Below, in pieces: positions 23,801 to 31,747 of a DNA stretch of 31,747 bases. The notes beneath the pieces were generated by a model. That model was not told the DNA's origin, searched no databases, and was given only the letters and a program-made list of their open reading frames with translations. The DNA comes from Seison nebaliae (Eukaryota > Rotifera > Pararotatoria > Seisonacea > Seisonidae): contig JALJEE010001862.1 in assembly GCA_023231475.1 (NCBI GenBank), positions 1 to 31,747 of the forward strand, read 5' to 3'. Made by a program: the position numbers and the translations under genes. Numbering within the stretch: the stretch's first letter is position 1; every line of letters starts with the position of its first letter.

Positions 23801-24341
23801 ACGTTTTCATTTGATTCATTAATCCGTCGATTTCTCTTTGTTCCTCCGCTAACAATGTTTGGAGGACGTTCACTTGTTCACACTTCCTCACCAATAGAAC
23901 ATTCAATTCTTTATCGACCATTTCACAATTATTCTTCTCCAATAACATATTCAAATAAAATGGAAGTTGATCAAAATTCTTCAATTCCTCTTTCAGCAAG
24001 TGTCCGTTATCAGCGAAATATCTTAATCGACATGTCTTCGAATAACTATTGGAACTATTTGAATTGGTTAATGATAAATCATTACTATGAATGGATGAAT
24101 GAATGATGACGTCGATACTCGCATGGAACGAATTGGATGATGGTCTCGCTTCCTTTTCATCATAAATTGTCGTCGTCGCTGCATTTATGTCATCGTCGTT
24201 CATGTAGAAGATGACCAGATGATTTGATTTCCCATTCAACTCATATTTATGGCATTCGTAATGTGAATAATCATCATCGATCAATAATTCGACTAGTTGT
24301 CCGGCCGATTGTGGGACATTAAGGAACGAGTCATCTTCCAT
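20820..24341 (-). CDS. Unrecognised 1173-aa Gln/Arg/Glu-rich coiled-coil protein
   Basis: A single ORF from ATG 24341 to TGA 20820, with an in-frame TGA six bases upstream of the ATG. I do not recognise the family. Residues 1-270 have ordinary composition and look folded (VELLIDDDYSHYECHKYEL, RLRYFADNGHL), including a helix-prone, hydrophobic part at about 205-245 (LLASFVFLVRYCELVGYL). Residues 270-670 are charged, Asn/His-rich and probably disordered, with a poly-Thr run. Residues 670-915 are a long charged helix or coiled coil full of IEQQQR-type units. The rest is Ser/Asn-rich and ends near a CCDC motif. Such architecture occurs in cytoskeletal and scaffold proteins, but function cannot be inferred from it. 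An upstream coding exon is not excluded. It is tail-to-tail with MED13. Confidence 0.8.
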   Translation of the reverse strand: MEDDSFLNVPQSAGQLVELLIDDDYSHYECHKYELNGKSNHLVIFYMNDDDINAATTTIYDEKEARPSSNSFHASIDVIIHSSIHSNDLSLTNSNSSNSYSKTCRLRYFADNGHLLKEELKNFDQLPFYLNMLLEKNNCEMVDKELNVLLVRKCEQVNVLQTLLAEEQREIDGLMNQMKTLSDLSMNDEYRHKSNPLLDRQRLLASFVFLVRYCELVGYLKLSEIIFELFVNLIHFRCIIDLKKRTKYLCILEKKHISDKNYTPSFNEMISNDQSRKYMESQMTTNSYSNNHGYDNKNNCLVRSTSDGNEETFNNTNDHYHRHQQEHYRNNKHDELLMNEDKGGLIDQDGTTTTTTTTTTHTEKVNERIEENDQDSLTNGKQLIRKIPIDGIIHVDRNCTDQQRNVNNYHINHIYHIHANNDEEKDDNEIDHNEQIEFNESMTRSEAKDSIDSKSSQTIDSVNEIKEAIREEKNRNRILFNEFQSLKREFKEMRRSASKEESGGERNRLTATEIPSTNSNAQNVLITIDDGGRDDSGIGRSSKFEKYEEHRHEEHYESRQRDFEKKQHPPNDKSNSYSKVITLPNHHHSIVNDYMKSIDISKYIDQNQMNKTEEKIIPSTSTVLDDTSSLNAEFINMPYHMRYRTILNALTDKFYQSSDQDHSNDTNITNDTRKLEEEEELRKQKIQDEKYQWKQQQLHEQQLEQQKIEEEEKRQHQLQEEQQRTEQQLIEQQQLIEQQQRIEQQQRIEQQRIEQQQRIEQQRIEQQRIEQQKVERRRIEQQQRIEQERVERRRIEEQKKLGQQQNMEKKNRVRQQQKYEEEKKRKQEEEWKRQLAYEEEQKIIKQRQQQYEQQQRQQKHLYQQQEMERNVRRTRQYSEQNRRQQLKNEEEKRYEMWLKQQQREERTNGTNLQRTKSLNQIDTNDSDDIRRMLMYYEGFLKDKGTKSNGEYWDEYGHLIRLYPYLFNSNNNNNNNHMKSELSSIYQGGMRDNRKYTSITPSGLYASNLSRSRSQYIPNSTTITNKSNGHYWQSSSNGRQLKTKSTQPIDINRYSNNKRTNNRNSLYETSNNEFISSSNISPKKSITPKLNSNGCNNNNNNSTYSFTKYPLNDLNSICSKTSRTNKNSQNNKEKGKNCSKIVINSVMNFPGCCDCSEKFIDQSTSSQHQESVKI
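21950..22270 (-). repeat. Gln-rich (CAA/CAACAG-like) repeat tract encoding IEQQ(Q)R units
   Basis: On the coding strand CAA codons dominate and the peptide IEQQ(Q)R recurs about ten times with units of 5-6 residues, with some VERR and EEQ variants. The plus strand therefore shows long TTGTTGTTG-rich runs that create spurious open frames (FVVVQFVVV and similar). Confidence 0.85.
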
Positions 24342-24899
24342 CTTTCACACAATCTAATCTAAATTGATCTTCCCTTCTATGGATGAATGACAGACAAACT
24401 TTTTACAAATTTTTCATAAACTGCAAAAAAGCAAATTCAGTTTTATCGATTCATCAGACAATTTTTAATAAATCAATTTAGAAACTTTTTAATTCTCTCC
24501 TTAACTTTCATTATGTTAATCTTCCAAAAAATGGATTTTAATTTGAATTAAACGATTAAACACGATTTGAAAGAGGAAAAAGAATGTTCAGTTAGAATGG
24601 ATTAAAATCGAACAATTATCATCTCTCACATACCGTTCAATTTCAATCAAATCGAAGTTAACTTTATCGATAATCTGATAACTGTTAATTAATAAATTTC
24701 ACATAATCAATTTTCGGAAACAGACTTATGTAATTAGGAAACTAATCTTTCTCGAACTCGTCACTAAAAGAGAAATGGAGAAGAAAAGAAAAATTCTCAT
24801 ACAAATTCTATTATTCACATTCTATTATCGAAATTGACATATCTTCTAAATGCAACGTACTTATCACGATTAGTGTAATAGCATATGTCGTTAAATTAT

Positions 24900-24901
<2 letters not shown>

Positions 24902-24931
<30 letters not shown>
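24902..24931. repeat. (AT)n microsatellite
   Basis: A pure AT dinucleotide run of 30 bp, about 560 bp upstream of the Gln-rich gene's start codon. Confidence 0.97.
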
Positions 24932-24934
<3 letters not shown>

Positions 24935-26691
24935 GATGGTTAGTAATAAAACATGTACATATTCCTCTTCTTCTATGTTGCTTCTTAAAGATTCTTCAAT
25001 TTCTTTAATTATACTCTTATCTCATAAATGAGATCTGTTCATTATATTATTGTCCTTATGCTCCAGATGGATTGTGTTCGTTTTTCTTCTCATCTTTTTC
25101 CTTCTTGTTGTCGTCATCGTGATGATAATGATGATGATGATTATTAAAGAATGAGAAATAATTACTAAAACTTATTTATTGATACGAATATCTGTTCGAC
25201 GTGCGTATGCGTATAGTTGCATCGACATCAACATCGACGGAAAGAAGAAGCAAAAACAAAAATCTTAAATTTAATATTTTCATTTAAATATCTTCTGATT
25301 TATGTATAATCTTCTTCAATTCAATTCAGTTCATATCGGTGAGAAATAGAGATTCAATGGATGATTATTTAAAAACTATATTACTTCTCTCCAACGCTCT
25401 TCACATTTACATATCTCTCTATCTCTCTCTCACTTTCTCATTGCGATATTGGCAATTGGTAACAATATCATTCAATCGATCTGCAATTCGTCGGGATTAT
25501 TCAATCAAATTTAATATGATCATGTTTATCAATCATTCAAATTCGCGAAAGCATCTCCACTGCAATCATCATTTCATAATGATCATCGTGACGGTTTAGA
25601 TGAGAGTCTCTTGCCACCGCACCGCACCTCCCGATTTACTACTCGACTATTTGGAAGTGGTGTAAATGACAATGATGATGATGATGATGATGATGATGAG
25701 TAGTACGGTGGTAGAGTTAGATGACAATTTACAATGTCGCCACCAGCAGATTGTGTATGATTAAATTAGAGAGTAGAAATGAGGATTATGAGAGAAACTT
25801 CTCCATTCGAATACATTGGATCGTGTCGATTTTTATCTTCCTTCTAGACAATGAAAGACCGTATTGAATGAGTGCATTTATCCAGATATGGATGCATCCA
25901 CATATTAAACAGATAAAAGATAAGAAAATAATTAGTGTTGTACCTTCAAACAATTCCCATTAACTAGAAGAAGAAGAAAGAGAATCCTTTAATAATTGAT
26001 TGATGAGGAGCTATTCATTATTTCTATCTATTTGATTCATGATCGAATCCTCTTATTAGACTTCAATTAGATTAGACGAAGAATTGTCGTTTAATAAAAT
26101 CAAAAATTACTCACCCTTCCCTCCACAATATTCATCATTATCTTATTAATCATTTCTTCATTCTTCTCCCAAAGCGAATTTTATGTGTCAGTTTTAAGAA
26201 GTCCTAACTTTAGGGTCTCCTACTTTATCATCTCTCCTCCAGATCATCTATCCAACATTTTAATTTAATAAATATTCTCACTTTTAAAACCTGAAATGAT
26301 TTGATGTCAGATGGAGGAAAGAAAGAGTAACGGCCACAAACAGACCAAATTAGATAATGTTAATCCGTTAATTTTATTATTCAAATTAAAATTGAGCTAA
26401 TTCAATTTCCTTGTGGGAAAGGAATAGAGAAAGAAAACACAGAAATAAATTGTTACACAAACATTTAGTTTTCCTTCGAAATCGACTTTTAATTGTCTTG
26501 TCTGGACACATCGAATTGATGACGTTCGAAAGAACGCTTTCCCAAATTCACCTGAAAACTTTCATAAATGTCAACCAATACGGGAAATTTCCTGTTAAAG
26601 TACAATCTCCTTTTTCTTCTTCATCTTCTTCTCGTGAAAAGTTTTAGAGTTATGAAACATTTCCATTTTCTTCATTAGGTAATTTCTCTTT

Positions 26692-26722
26692 CCTCCTCCT
26701 CCTCCTCCTCTTCTTCCTCCTC
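26692..26722. repeat. (CCT)n-type pyrimidine tract
   Basis: CCT repeats with two CTT interruptions. All bases on this strand are pyrimidines, just downstream of the WDR82 polyadenylation signal. Confidence 0.9.
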
Positions 26723-26764
26723 ACCCATCACTCCATTTCCACAATTCGAAATAAATCAATTTTT

Positions 26765-26770
26765 TTTATT
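26765..26770 (-). terminator. WDR82 polyadenylation signal (AATAAA on minus strand)
   Basis: TTTATT on the plus strand, which reads AATAAA on the coding strand, 85 bases after the WDR82 stop codon at 26856-26858. Spacing is typical. Confidence 0.5.
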
Positions 26771-26855
26771 TACAATAAAAACTTTTGATTTTCACAGATA
26801 TGCTACAGAAGAAGTGTGTACGATCAGATAGTGATGTGCGCAACTGATATCTCCG

Positions 26856-28382
26856 TCATTCGATGATCATCGAACTTTTCTCAGAAATGTCATCGACGAT
26901 TGACGATGCGTCTCCTTCACTCTCGTTGTTGGCCAACTGAGAATTTTCTTCTTTTATTATTTCTTCTTCAGACGAATGATCGGACAACCAAAAATGAATA
27001 TCGACAGCTGATGATGACATCATCGCATATTTGGGATTAAATTGAATATGAGATATATTTCCATAATGTTCCGAATCGAGAATTGCCACTAATTTCCTTT
27101 TAGGAATGTTGAACACGTGTAATTTCGATTGTTCCATCGACGCCGTAATGACATATTGAGAATCGGGAGTAATACATGTTTGTCTGGAGATGATATCTAC
27201 ATCATTCGATTTTAGACTACTATGATGACTATGAGAGAGGATGTAATCAGTTGAATCAGCAAATGACGTGTCGAAAAATGCATTCAATCCATTCTCCATT
27301 ATTACTCCATTATGATAATTCTCGAATTGACGCAAATTCATCAAATGACTATTGTTGTTGTTATTGATGTTTCTATTAAGTTTAGGATTGAGAATTATTG
27401 GTTGAAATTCATTATTGAAACTATTAGATGATGGTTTGAAGGAGGAGGAAGTATAAAATGAACATGTTTCACTCATTGCTTCATTCTCACTCGAATTCTT
27501 CGTCTGATTAGAATGAAGTGATTTGGTGGATGAGGATGATGATTCATTTGTGTAATTTGATAGAGATGATGGTGCAGCAGAAATAATAGATGGCGATTTG
27601 GAAGGATTTGGAGATGATGTCGATGATTTGGGCGATGAAGAAATAATGGAAGATGAGGATGTTGACGAATTGGTTGACAAATTGAAATTGATTAATTCAT
27701 TTCCTTTAAATGCATCAACCACCAAAATACTTCCATCACTTTTTGTGATACAAATAAACATTCCATTCGGTGAGAATTGTAATTGCTTCCAATACACACA
27801 AGGAAATTTGGGCAATTCGAACGTTGAGAATGGACCCTTCTCAACATATCTCAGATCATACATTTTAATACTATTCGAATTAATTCCAGCAGCAAAAACA
27901 ACACCAGCCGGATCAAACGCTGCCACTGGACGTCCATTACATTTCATCAGACCTTTATATTGTGGCTCTCTCAAATCCCATAATCGAATCGTATCGTCTA
28001 ATGAACCAGAAAGAAATAATTCATTCGATGGTGACATACATAATGAAACAACAACATCAGTATGTCCACGGAAATATCTCTGATATTTATTATCCCATAA
28101 ATTAAGATGACGAATCGAATGATCCACTTTTGTTGATGCATGAATCGCATATTGAATATTATGAGTATATTGAATGAGATTCACTCCATATTTCTTACTC
28201 AAAAGATGAGATGATAATTTCGCTTCTTCCACGTCGTACATATCGATCGATTCGTCATTGCGACAAGTCAACAATTGACGTCCGTCTGGTGAAAAGACTA
28301 AACTGCCTACCGTTCGTCCAAATTCTCCTTCGAACACATGTGCCGGTTTCATCAGCGAAAGAAGTACATCAGAAATTTCCAT
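26856..28382 (-). CDS. Wdr82: WDR82, WD40 subunit of the SET1 H3K4 methyltransferase complex, with a large insertion
   Basis: WDR82 is a nuclear WD40 adaptor. It recruits SET1/COMPASS to RNA polymerase II phosphorylated on CTD Ser5 and is also part of the PNUTS-PP1 termination complex. The ORF is 508 codons from ATG 28382; an in-frame TTG upstream is not a likely start. Blades match the family closely: SKKYGV, LIQYTH, DNKYQRYFRGH, SGSLDDTIRLWDLR, FDPAGVVFAAG, MYDLR and VVDAFKG. The last part resumes with TCITPDSQYV, VAILDSEHYG, IQFNPKYAM and FWL. Between VVDAFKGNELINF and TCITPDSQ lie about 165 residues (about 234-400) where the family has roughly 15, rich in Ser, Asn and Pro. A 42-residue acidic tail follows FWLSD. 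Usual length is about 313. The insert is open throughout and has no stop, so it is either coding or an unspliced intron. Confidence 0.95.
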   Translation of the reverse strand: MEISDVLLSLMKPAHVFEGEFGRTVGSLVFSPDGRQLLTCRNDESIDMYDVEEAKLSSHLLSKKYGVNLIQYTHNIQYAIHASTKVDHSIRHLNLWDNKYQRYFRGHTDVVVSLCMSPSNELFLSGSLDDTIRLWDLREPQYKGLMKCNGRPVAAFDPAGVVFAAGINSNSIKMYDLRYVEKGPFSTFELPKFPCVYWKQLQFSPNGMFICITKSDGSILVVDAFKGNELINFNLSTNSSTSSSSIISSSPKSSTSSPNPSKSPSIISAAPSSLSNYTNESSSSSTKSLHSNQTKNSSENEAMSETCSFYTSSSFKPSSNSFNNEFQPIILNPKLNRNINNNNNSHLMNLRQFENYHNGVIMENGLNAFFDTSFADSTDYILSHSHHSSLKSNDVDIISRQTCITPDSQYVITASMEQSKLHVFNIPKRKLVAILDSEHYGNISHIQFNPKYAMMSSSAVDIHFWLSDHSSEEEIIKEENSQLANNESEGDASSIVDDISEKSSMIIE

Positions 28383-29131
28383 TTTCCTTTCCCGAAAAAA
28401 ACTCTCTTTCGTTTTATCGTCTTTTACAGTGAAAGAGAATAATGGAAAATAAAGAACAAGAGAATCCAATAATATTTCAAAATCATCATCGAAACTTATA
28501 ATTTAAAATTTTTTTCCAATTCACTTTTCATTCATCTTTTTATTTCAAATTCACGTTCAAACACATAATTAATTCCAAACATTAATTATTATTTATTCAA
28601 TATAATAAAAGATATTGTTTTCTTTGTCTTTCATTCATTTTTATTAGTAATAATAAAATCGAGGAAATCCCATGTATAATGAGGAAAAGGTTCAAAAGAA
28701 ATTCATAAATTCTGAGACAAAACTTTTTTAATATGTTTTAACCTTTTTTTTAGGGATATTTTAAGAATTGATTTTTTTCTGAAATAAAACACGCATAATT
28801 TTAAAAAGACAAAATCAAAAAAAGTTAGTCAAGATTTACAATACGCTATTTTACACACCTATAAAGGCCTCGTTATTCGTCCTTAATTTTTATCGACGAG
28901 AAATGGTTTTCTCTTGTTAGTGGACCCGATTCATGCCGATTTATGATCCGAATCTGCTAGATTTAATATATTTAGAAAGAGCACAAAATGCTCTTCAAGA
29001 TAGTAATTTTTAGATCAATTCGTTTCGTTTACGAAAGATATTTAATTAGAGATATTATTAGATTTAAAGAGATATTTTACTTCAAGTGGCAGTATTATTA
29101 TTATTCAAAAAAAAAAAATCTTTTTACAAAT
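28383..29131. other. Upstream region of WDR82; no gene supported
   Basis: AT-rich. The WDR82 promoter and 5' untranslated region should lie near 28383-28700. A TATAAA on the plus strand at 28860-28865 is followed by a less AT-rich stretch (28866-28970), and could be a promoter for the transposon-like sequence to the right, but this is weak. Confidence 0.4.
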
Positions 29132-29203
29132 ATGAGTACACTCGCTGAAAGTACATCTCTCACCAACACTCACTCAAGCCCCCTCAATGATCCTTCCAAT
29201 TAA
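29132..29203 (+). CDS. Short Ser/Thr/Asn-rich ORF, possible 5' remnant of a transposon gene
   Basis: ATG at 29132 opens 23 codons starting MSTLAEST and ending in TAA. It is too short to judge alone. The composition resembles the start of the ORF that begins at 31628 (MTDSN, Ser/Thr/Asn/Pro-rich), so both might be starts of related mobile-element proteins. That link is inference from composition, not alignment. Confidence 0.2.
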   Translation: MSTLAESTSLTNTHSSPLNDPSN

Positions 29204-29442
29204 GGAAGAATCCAACACCCTTCGCTATATATATATATTTGGTCTAATTATGAACGACTGATTAGCAACTTACCATTGACAAATAATTTATCAGAAGCAA
29301 ATCATAACGATCTTGCAGAATAACTTTGTGTATTATTTCTATCTGTTTTTATTATTTTTATTTTCATATCATAATAAATTATTAGTATTCAATCATTATC
29401 AATATTTTAATTATTACTAATATTATGAAAAATACGGGGATT

Positions 29443-29720
29443 TTTTTATGAGGTGAGTTCCTCTCCGAAATTGAAAAAAATGGGTGCCCTGTTGGCATTT
29501 GAATGTTTTTTTAACGTTTATATACATCAAAAAAACGTTCTCAAGATGTTCAAATGCTTACAGAGTGAGTTCCTTCCGAAATTGAAAAAAATGGGTGAGT
29601 TCCTTTTCGAAATTGAAAAAAATGGGTGAGTTCCGGTCCGAAATAGAAAAAATAGGGTGAGTTCCGCTCCGAAATAGAAAAGACGGTGAACTGAAACGAG
29701 GGTGAGTTTCGCTTCGTAAC
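29443..29720. repeat. Array of ~31-bp units related to the MULE terminal repeats
   Basis: Units of the form GGGTGAGTTCC, two variable bases, TCCGAAAT(T/A)GAAAAAAAT start near 29452, 29564, 29593, 29624 and 29655, with degraded units to 29720. The core GGTGAG...TCCGAAAT is also the core of the MULE ends (GGTGAGACCATCTCCGAAAT). The leading part TATGAGGTGAGTTCCTCTCC (29448-29467) resembles TATGAGGGGAGTCCCTCTCC (2413-2432). Between the first and second unit is an AT-rich insert bounded by GCATTTGAA (29495-29503) and its reverse complement TTCAAATGC (29549-29557). Confidence 0.8.
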
Positions 29721-29768
29721 CCTCTACCAACCTCCGATCTTCTATTTCCTTTTTTTCTCCTTCTCTCC

Positions 29769-30302
29769 TAAATCCAAATTCGTCCCGTTAAAGATCCGTC
29801 TTTCACTATTCAGGAGCCTAGTGCTACCATTGTATTCTTTGGGGACCATCTTTCTATGCTCTCATCGATCTTTTCTGTCCTTGGACCGAGCTTATAATCG
29901 GCTCGTTAGGAGAATGATCTGCTGTTTTCATAGATGGAATCGCTCACTTCTTTTCCCTACTGTGAATATCCTACCACTTCCAATTCTTCTATGGTGTCGT
30001 ATTTTACGACCGTGATAAATTTAACAATTCCCACTCACTCTCTAGTCATCCTTCCGATATCCATCCTTTTCACGCACATTCCTTCTTCACATACACTGTC
30101 AGATACTACGGGTTATCTCCAAACATTTCTCTAACCGATTTTAAAAATTTCATCTCAACATACGATTCCACCTCACCTCTACCTATCACCTCTACCGTGA
30201 TTCCCTCGATCAATTACGCCTTTTTATTGACACAGAGGATGACAGTAATATTTTTTCTCTTTTTTTCATGTTTATCCCGACGGGAATTTTAACTAATAAA
30301 TA
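29769..30302 (+). pseudogene. Decayed copy of the unknown transposon-type ORF seen at base 1
   Basis: Protein-like reading continues over 0.5 kb but only by changing frame. The first part (29769-29891) includes PSATIVFFGDHLSML. A middle part with two stops follows, then an open part (about 29990-30195) with FFTYTVRYYGLSP and TDFKNFISTYDS. The last part, in another frame, reads SLDQLRLFIDTEDD and ends with the DNA block TTTATCCCGACGGGAATTTT also seen at 103-122. The shared end with 1-117 in the same orientation shows these are two copies of one family, this one with at least two stops and two frameshifts. The family is not recognised. Confidence 0.55.
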
Positions 30303-31174
30303 AATTATTGTTTGTATTATTGAATAAATTGTTGTACGTCATTGTTGTTTCATAGTTAGAATGACGTAGAACATTGTTCGTGATCATGTATTTACTAATC
30401 GATAGTGGAAAAAATTTGCTTAATAAATTTATCAGCTCTTCTATTGATCTAACTTTGGGTGACAGATCCTCCTTTCCTTTCCATGTACTAATGGAAAATC
30501 ATAGATCGATCACTCGATGATTATATGCAATTAAATCAGCTGGTTCGGAGACGAATCGTTGCGTTAATTGGTAACTTCCTAATTTTGAAACTATTCGAGT
30601 TCTGAAGAAAAACATGATCAAAAATTGATAAATTAAAAATCAGAAAACACTAGGATGTTTAAAATCGTCGTTTTAAATTAAAACTTTTAATATGTATGTT
30701 AATTTTTAGGAGAAAAAAAAAGTGTCATGACACACCTAAGAGAGTTTTACAAGAAATAAGAATTAGGAAAATAAAAATGTTCACGGAAAGAGTAATTTCC
30801 TTTTGTCCAAATGGTAAAAAATTTATGGGAAATTTGTCTTAATAACATAAGTCTTACCACAACGAAAAGGTCCTTTATGTATTAATAATTACTCGACTAA
30901 CAGTCGTTGTAAGATAAGTCCTATTTATTTATGTAGAGAAAATGTTATTTAAGGAAAAAATTGGAAATACGTTCCGTTTTATCAATTTTTGGAAGGAAAG
31001 AGAAAGTTCGGAAATACCTTCCATTTACCTACTTTTTCTGTATTGTTCAAAATTTTTCGCACTTAATTTTATTCCATATAAGTTTTAGCGTAAAATCAGG
31101 ATGTGTTAAAATCTTAGCATTTATACACTTATATTTTACATTTTGTACACTGATAAAAGTAACATAGTAACACT

Positions 31175-31194
31175 GACGGTTTTATAAAACCGTC
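31175..31194. repeat. Perfect 20-bp palindrome
   Basis: GACGGTTTTATAAAACCGTC equals its own reverse complement and contains no spacer. Confidence 0.97.
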
Positions 31195-31323
31195 TTTGTT
31201 AGACGAAAGACGATTAAAATAATTGACAAACATTAGAAGATAAGGGTAATTTACAAGTTTAAGACGTTTTACTTTAAGATTTTTATAAATTATACACACA
31301 CGCACATATATAATTCATACATA

Positions 31324-31420
31324 AAACTCCTATAGAAATTCCCTACTTACAATTGTTAGTATTTTAAACTCCTATAGAAAATATCTACACTTTTCCTTAC
31401 TTAATATTTTAAACTCCTAT
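31324..31420. repeat. Tandem repeat of ~43-bp units starting AAACTCCTATA
   Basis: AAACTCCTATA occurs at 31324, 31366 and 31411. The intervals both contain a TAC-TTAC/CTTAC block and end in (A/T)-rich TATTTT. The first two units also share TAGAAA after the core. Confidence 0.85.
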
Positions 31421-31627
31421 ACATATTATTCAACTAGTTTAGGATTCTTCTTAATTAAGACATTTATAATGCGAGAAATAACATGTATAGGAATATTCGA
31501 CTTTATTGGATAGCGGAAATCCGAAAATATTTTTAATAAATCAAATCACATATATAATAGATATATATCATAATATAATAGACAAAACAGCGTTTAACTA
31601 ATTAATAAGATATTTTTCTTTTTTGAC

Positions 31628-31747
31628 ATGACCGATTCGAATATGCAAAACTCATGTAAAAATTCGATTCTCTCGAATTCTGTGACGGGTAATCTTACTG
31701 ATCAGCCCAAAAATCCTTCATCGACACCCAACGTCAGCCAACTCAAC
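31628..31747 (+). CDS. 5' end of an ORF running off the window (40 codons)
   Basis: ATG at 31628-31630 opens a frame with no stop to the last base. The peptide is rich in Ser, Asn, Thr and Pro (MTDSNMQNS, later PKNPSSTPNVSQ), and base composition is visibly less AT-rich than the 1.3 kb before it, which favours real coding. The family is unknown; given the flanking transposon debris it may be a mobile-element gene. Confidence 0.4.
   Translation, partial: MTDSNMQNSCKNSILSNSVTGNLTDQPKNPSSTPNVSQLN

Larger units (their letters stand above)
24342..26764. other. 2.4-kb intergenic stretch upstream of the Gln-rich gene; no gene supported
   Basis: AT-rich DNA with several microsatellites: (TA)n at 24902-24931, GAT-rich tracts near 25119-25140 and 25673-25700, and (CCT)n at 26692-26722. 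Open frames at 25339-25599 and 26411-26647 lack recognisable features. The part near 24342 should hold the promoter of the Gln-rich gene, and the part next to 26765 the 3' flank of WDR82. Confidence 0.5.
30303..31627. other. AT-rich stretch with small repeats; no gene supported
   Basis: No coding sequence is supported; the open frame 30961-31167 has no recognisable features. The stretch contains a perfect palindrome (31175-31194) and a three-copy tandem repeat (31324-31420), listed separately. Confidence 0.5.

Noticed and set aside
25339-25599. Plus-strand ORF of 86 codons in the intergenic stretch
   Set aside because: Low-complexity, AT-driven frame with no recognisable motif and no repeat or homolog in the window.
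26411-26647. Plus-strand ORF of 78 codons
   Set aside because: Starts with GTG, ends in a Ser run from a TCT repeat, and lies in the 3' flank of WDR82 with no domain.
28383-28469. N-terminal extension of WDR82 from a TTG codon
   Set aside because: The family begins at the equivalent of the ATG at 28382, and the extension has no conserved sequence.
29443-29720. CRISPR-like array of 31-bp repeats
   Set aside because: The units are contiguous with no unique spacers, and the genome is eukaryotic.
29527-29730. Minus-strand ORF of 67 codons
   Set aside because: It is made entirely of the tandem repeat units read on the other strand.

Overview
This is nuclear DNA of a metazoan. It is strongly AT-rich, and it carries multi-exon genes with very short GT-AG introns (mostly 43-65 nt) and large Asn/Asp/Ser/Gln homopolymer tracts inside conserved proteins. 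Four protein-coding host genes are supported, three of them recognisable: a PX-PH phospholipase D, Mediator subunit 13 and WDR82. The style (compact introns, AT-rich, poly-N runs, divergence inside otherwise conserved families) fits an arthropod, and an acariform mite is my best but low-confidence guess. No ribosomal or organellar marker is present to settle it.

Layout. 1-117: the 3' end of an unknown ORF entering from outside. 261-2556: a Mutator-like (MULE) DNA transposon with about 95-bp terminal inverted repeats. Its left end is doubled into a 200-bp foldback, and its FLYWCH plus MULE transposase gene is broken by one frameshift and one stop codon. 3873-9147 (minus): phospholipase D, reconstructed here as 16 exons, about 1277 aa. 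9148-10553: a shared head-to-head upstream region. 10554-19512 (plus): MED13, 3 exons, 2949 aa, with one 8.6-kb exon. 20820-24341 (minus): an unrecognised 1173-aa Gln/Arg-rich coiled-coil protein, tail-to-tail with MED13. 26856-28382 (minus): WDR82, with about 150 extra residues inserted in its WD40 propeller. 28383-31747: another transposon-rich tract. It holds a 31-bp tandem array related to the MULE ends, a decayed ORF whose end matches the fragment at base 1, a 20-bp perfect palindrome, a short tandem repeat, and the first 40 codons of an ORF running off the window.

The host genes do not form an operon or a single pathway. PLD makes phosphatidic acid at membranes. MED13 (CDK8 kinase module of Mediator) and WDR82 (SET1 H3K4 methyltransferase and PNUTS-PP1 complexes) both act on RNA polymerase II transcription. 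Both flanks of this gene island carry the same repeat family and the same unknown transposon-type protein. The repeat plus orphan ORF is the best candidate here for an undescribed element. I saw no convincing tRNA, rRNA or CRISPR array.
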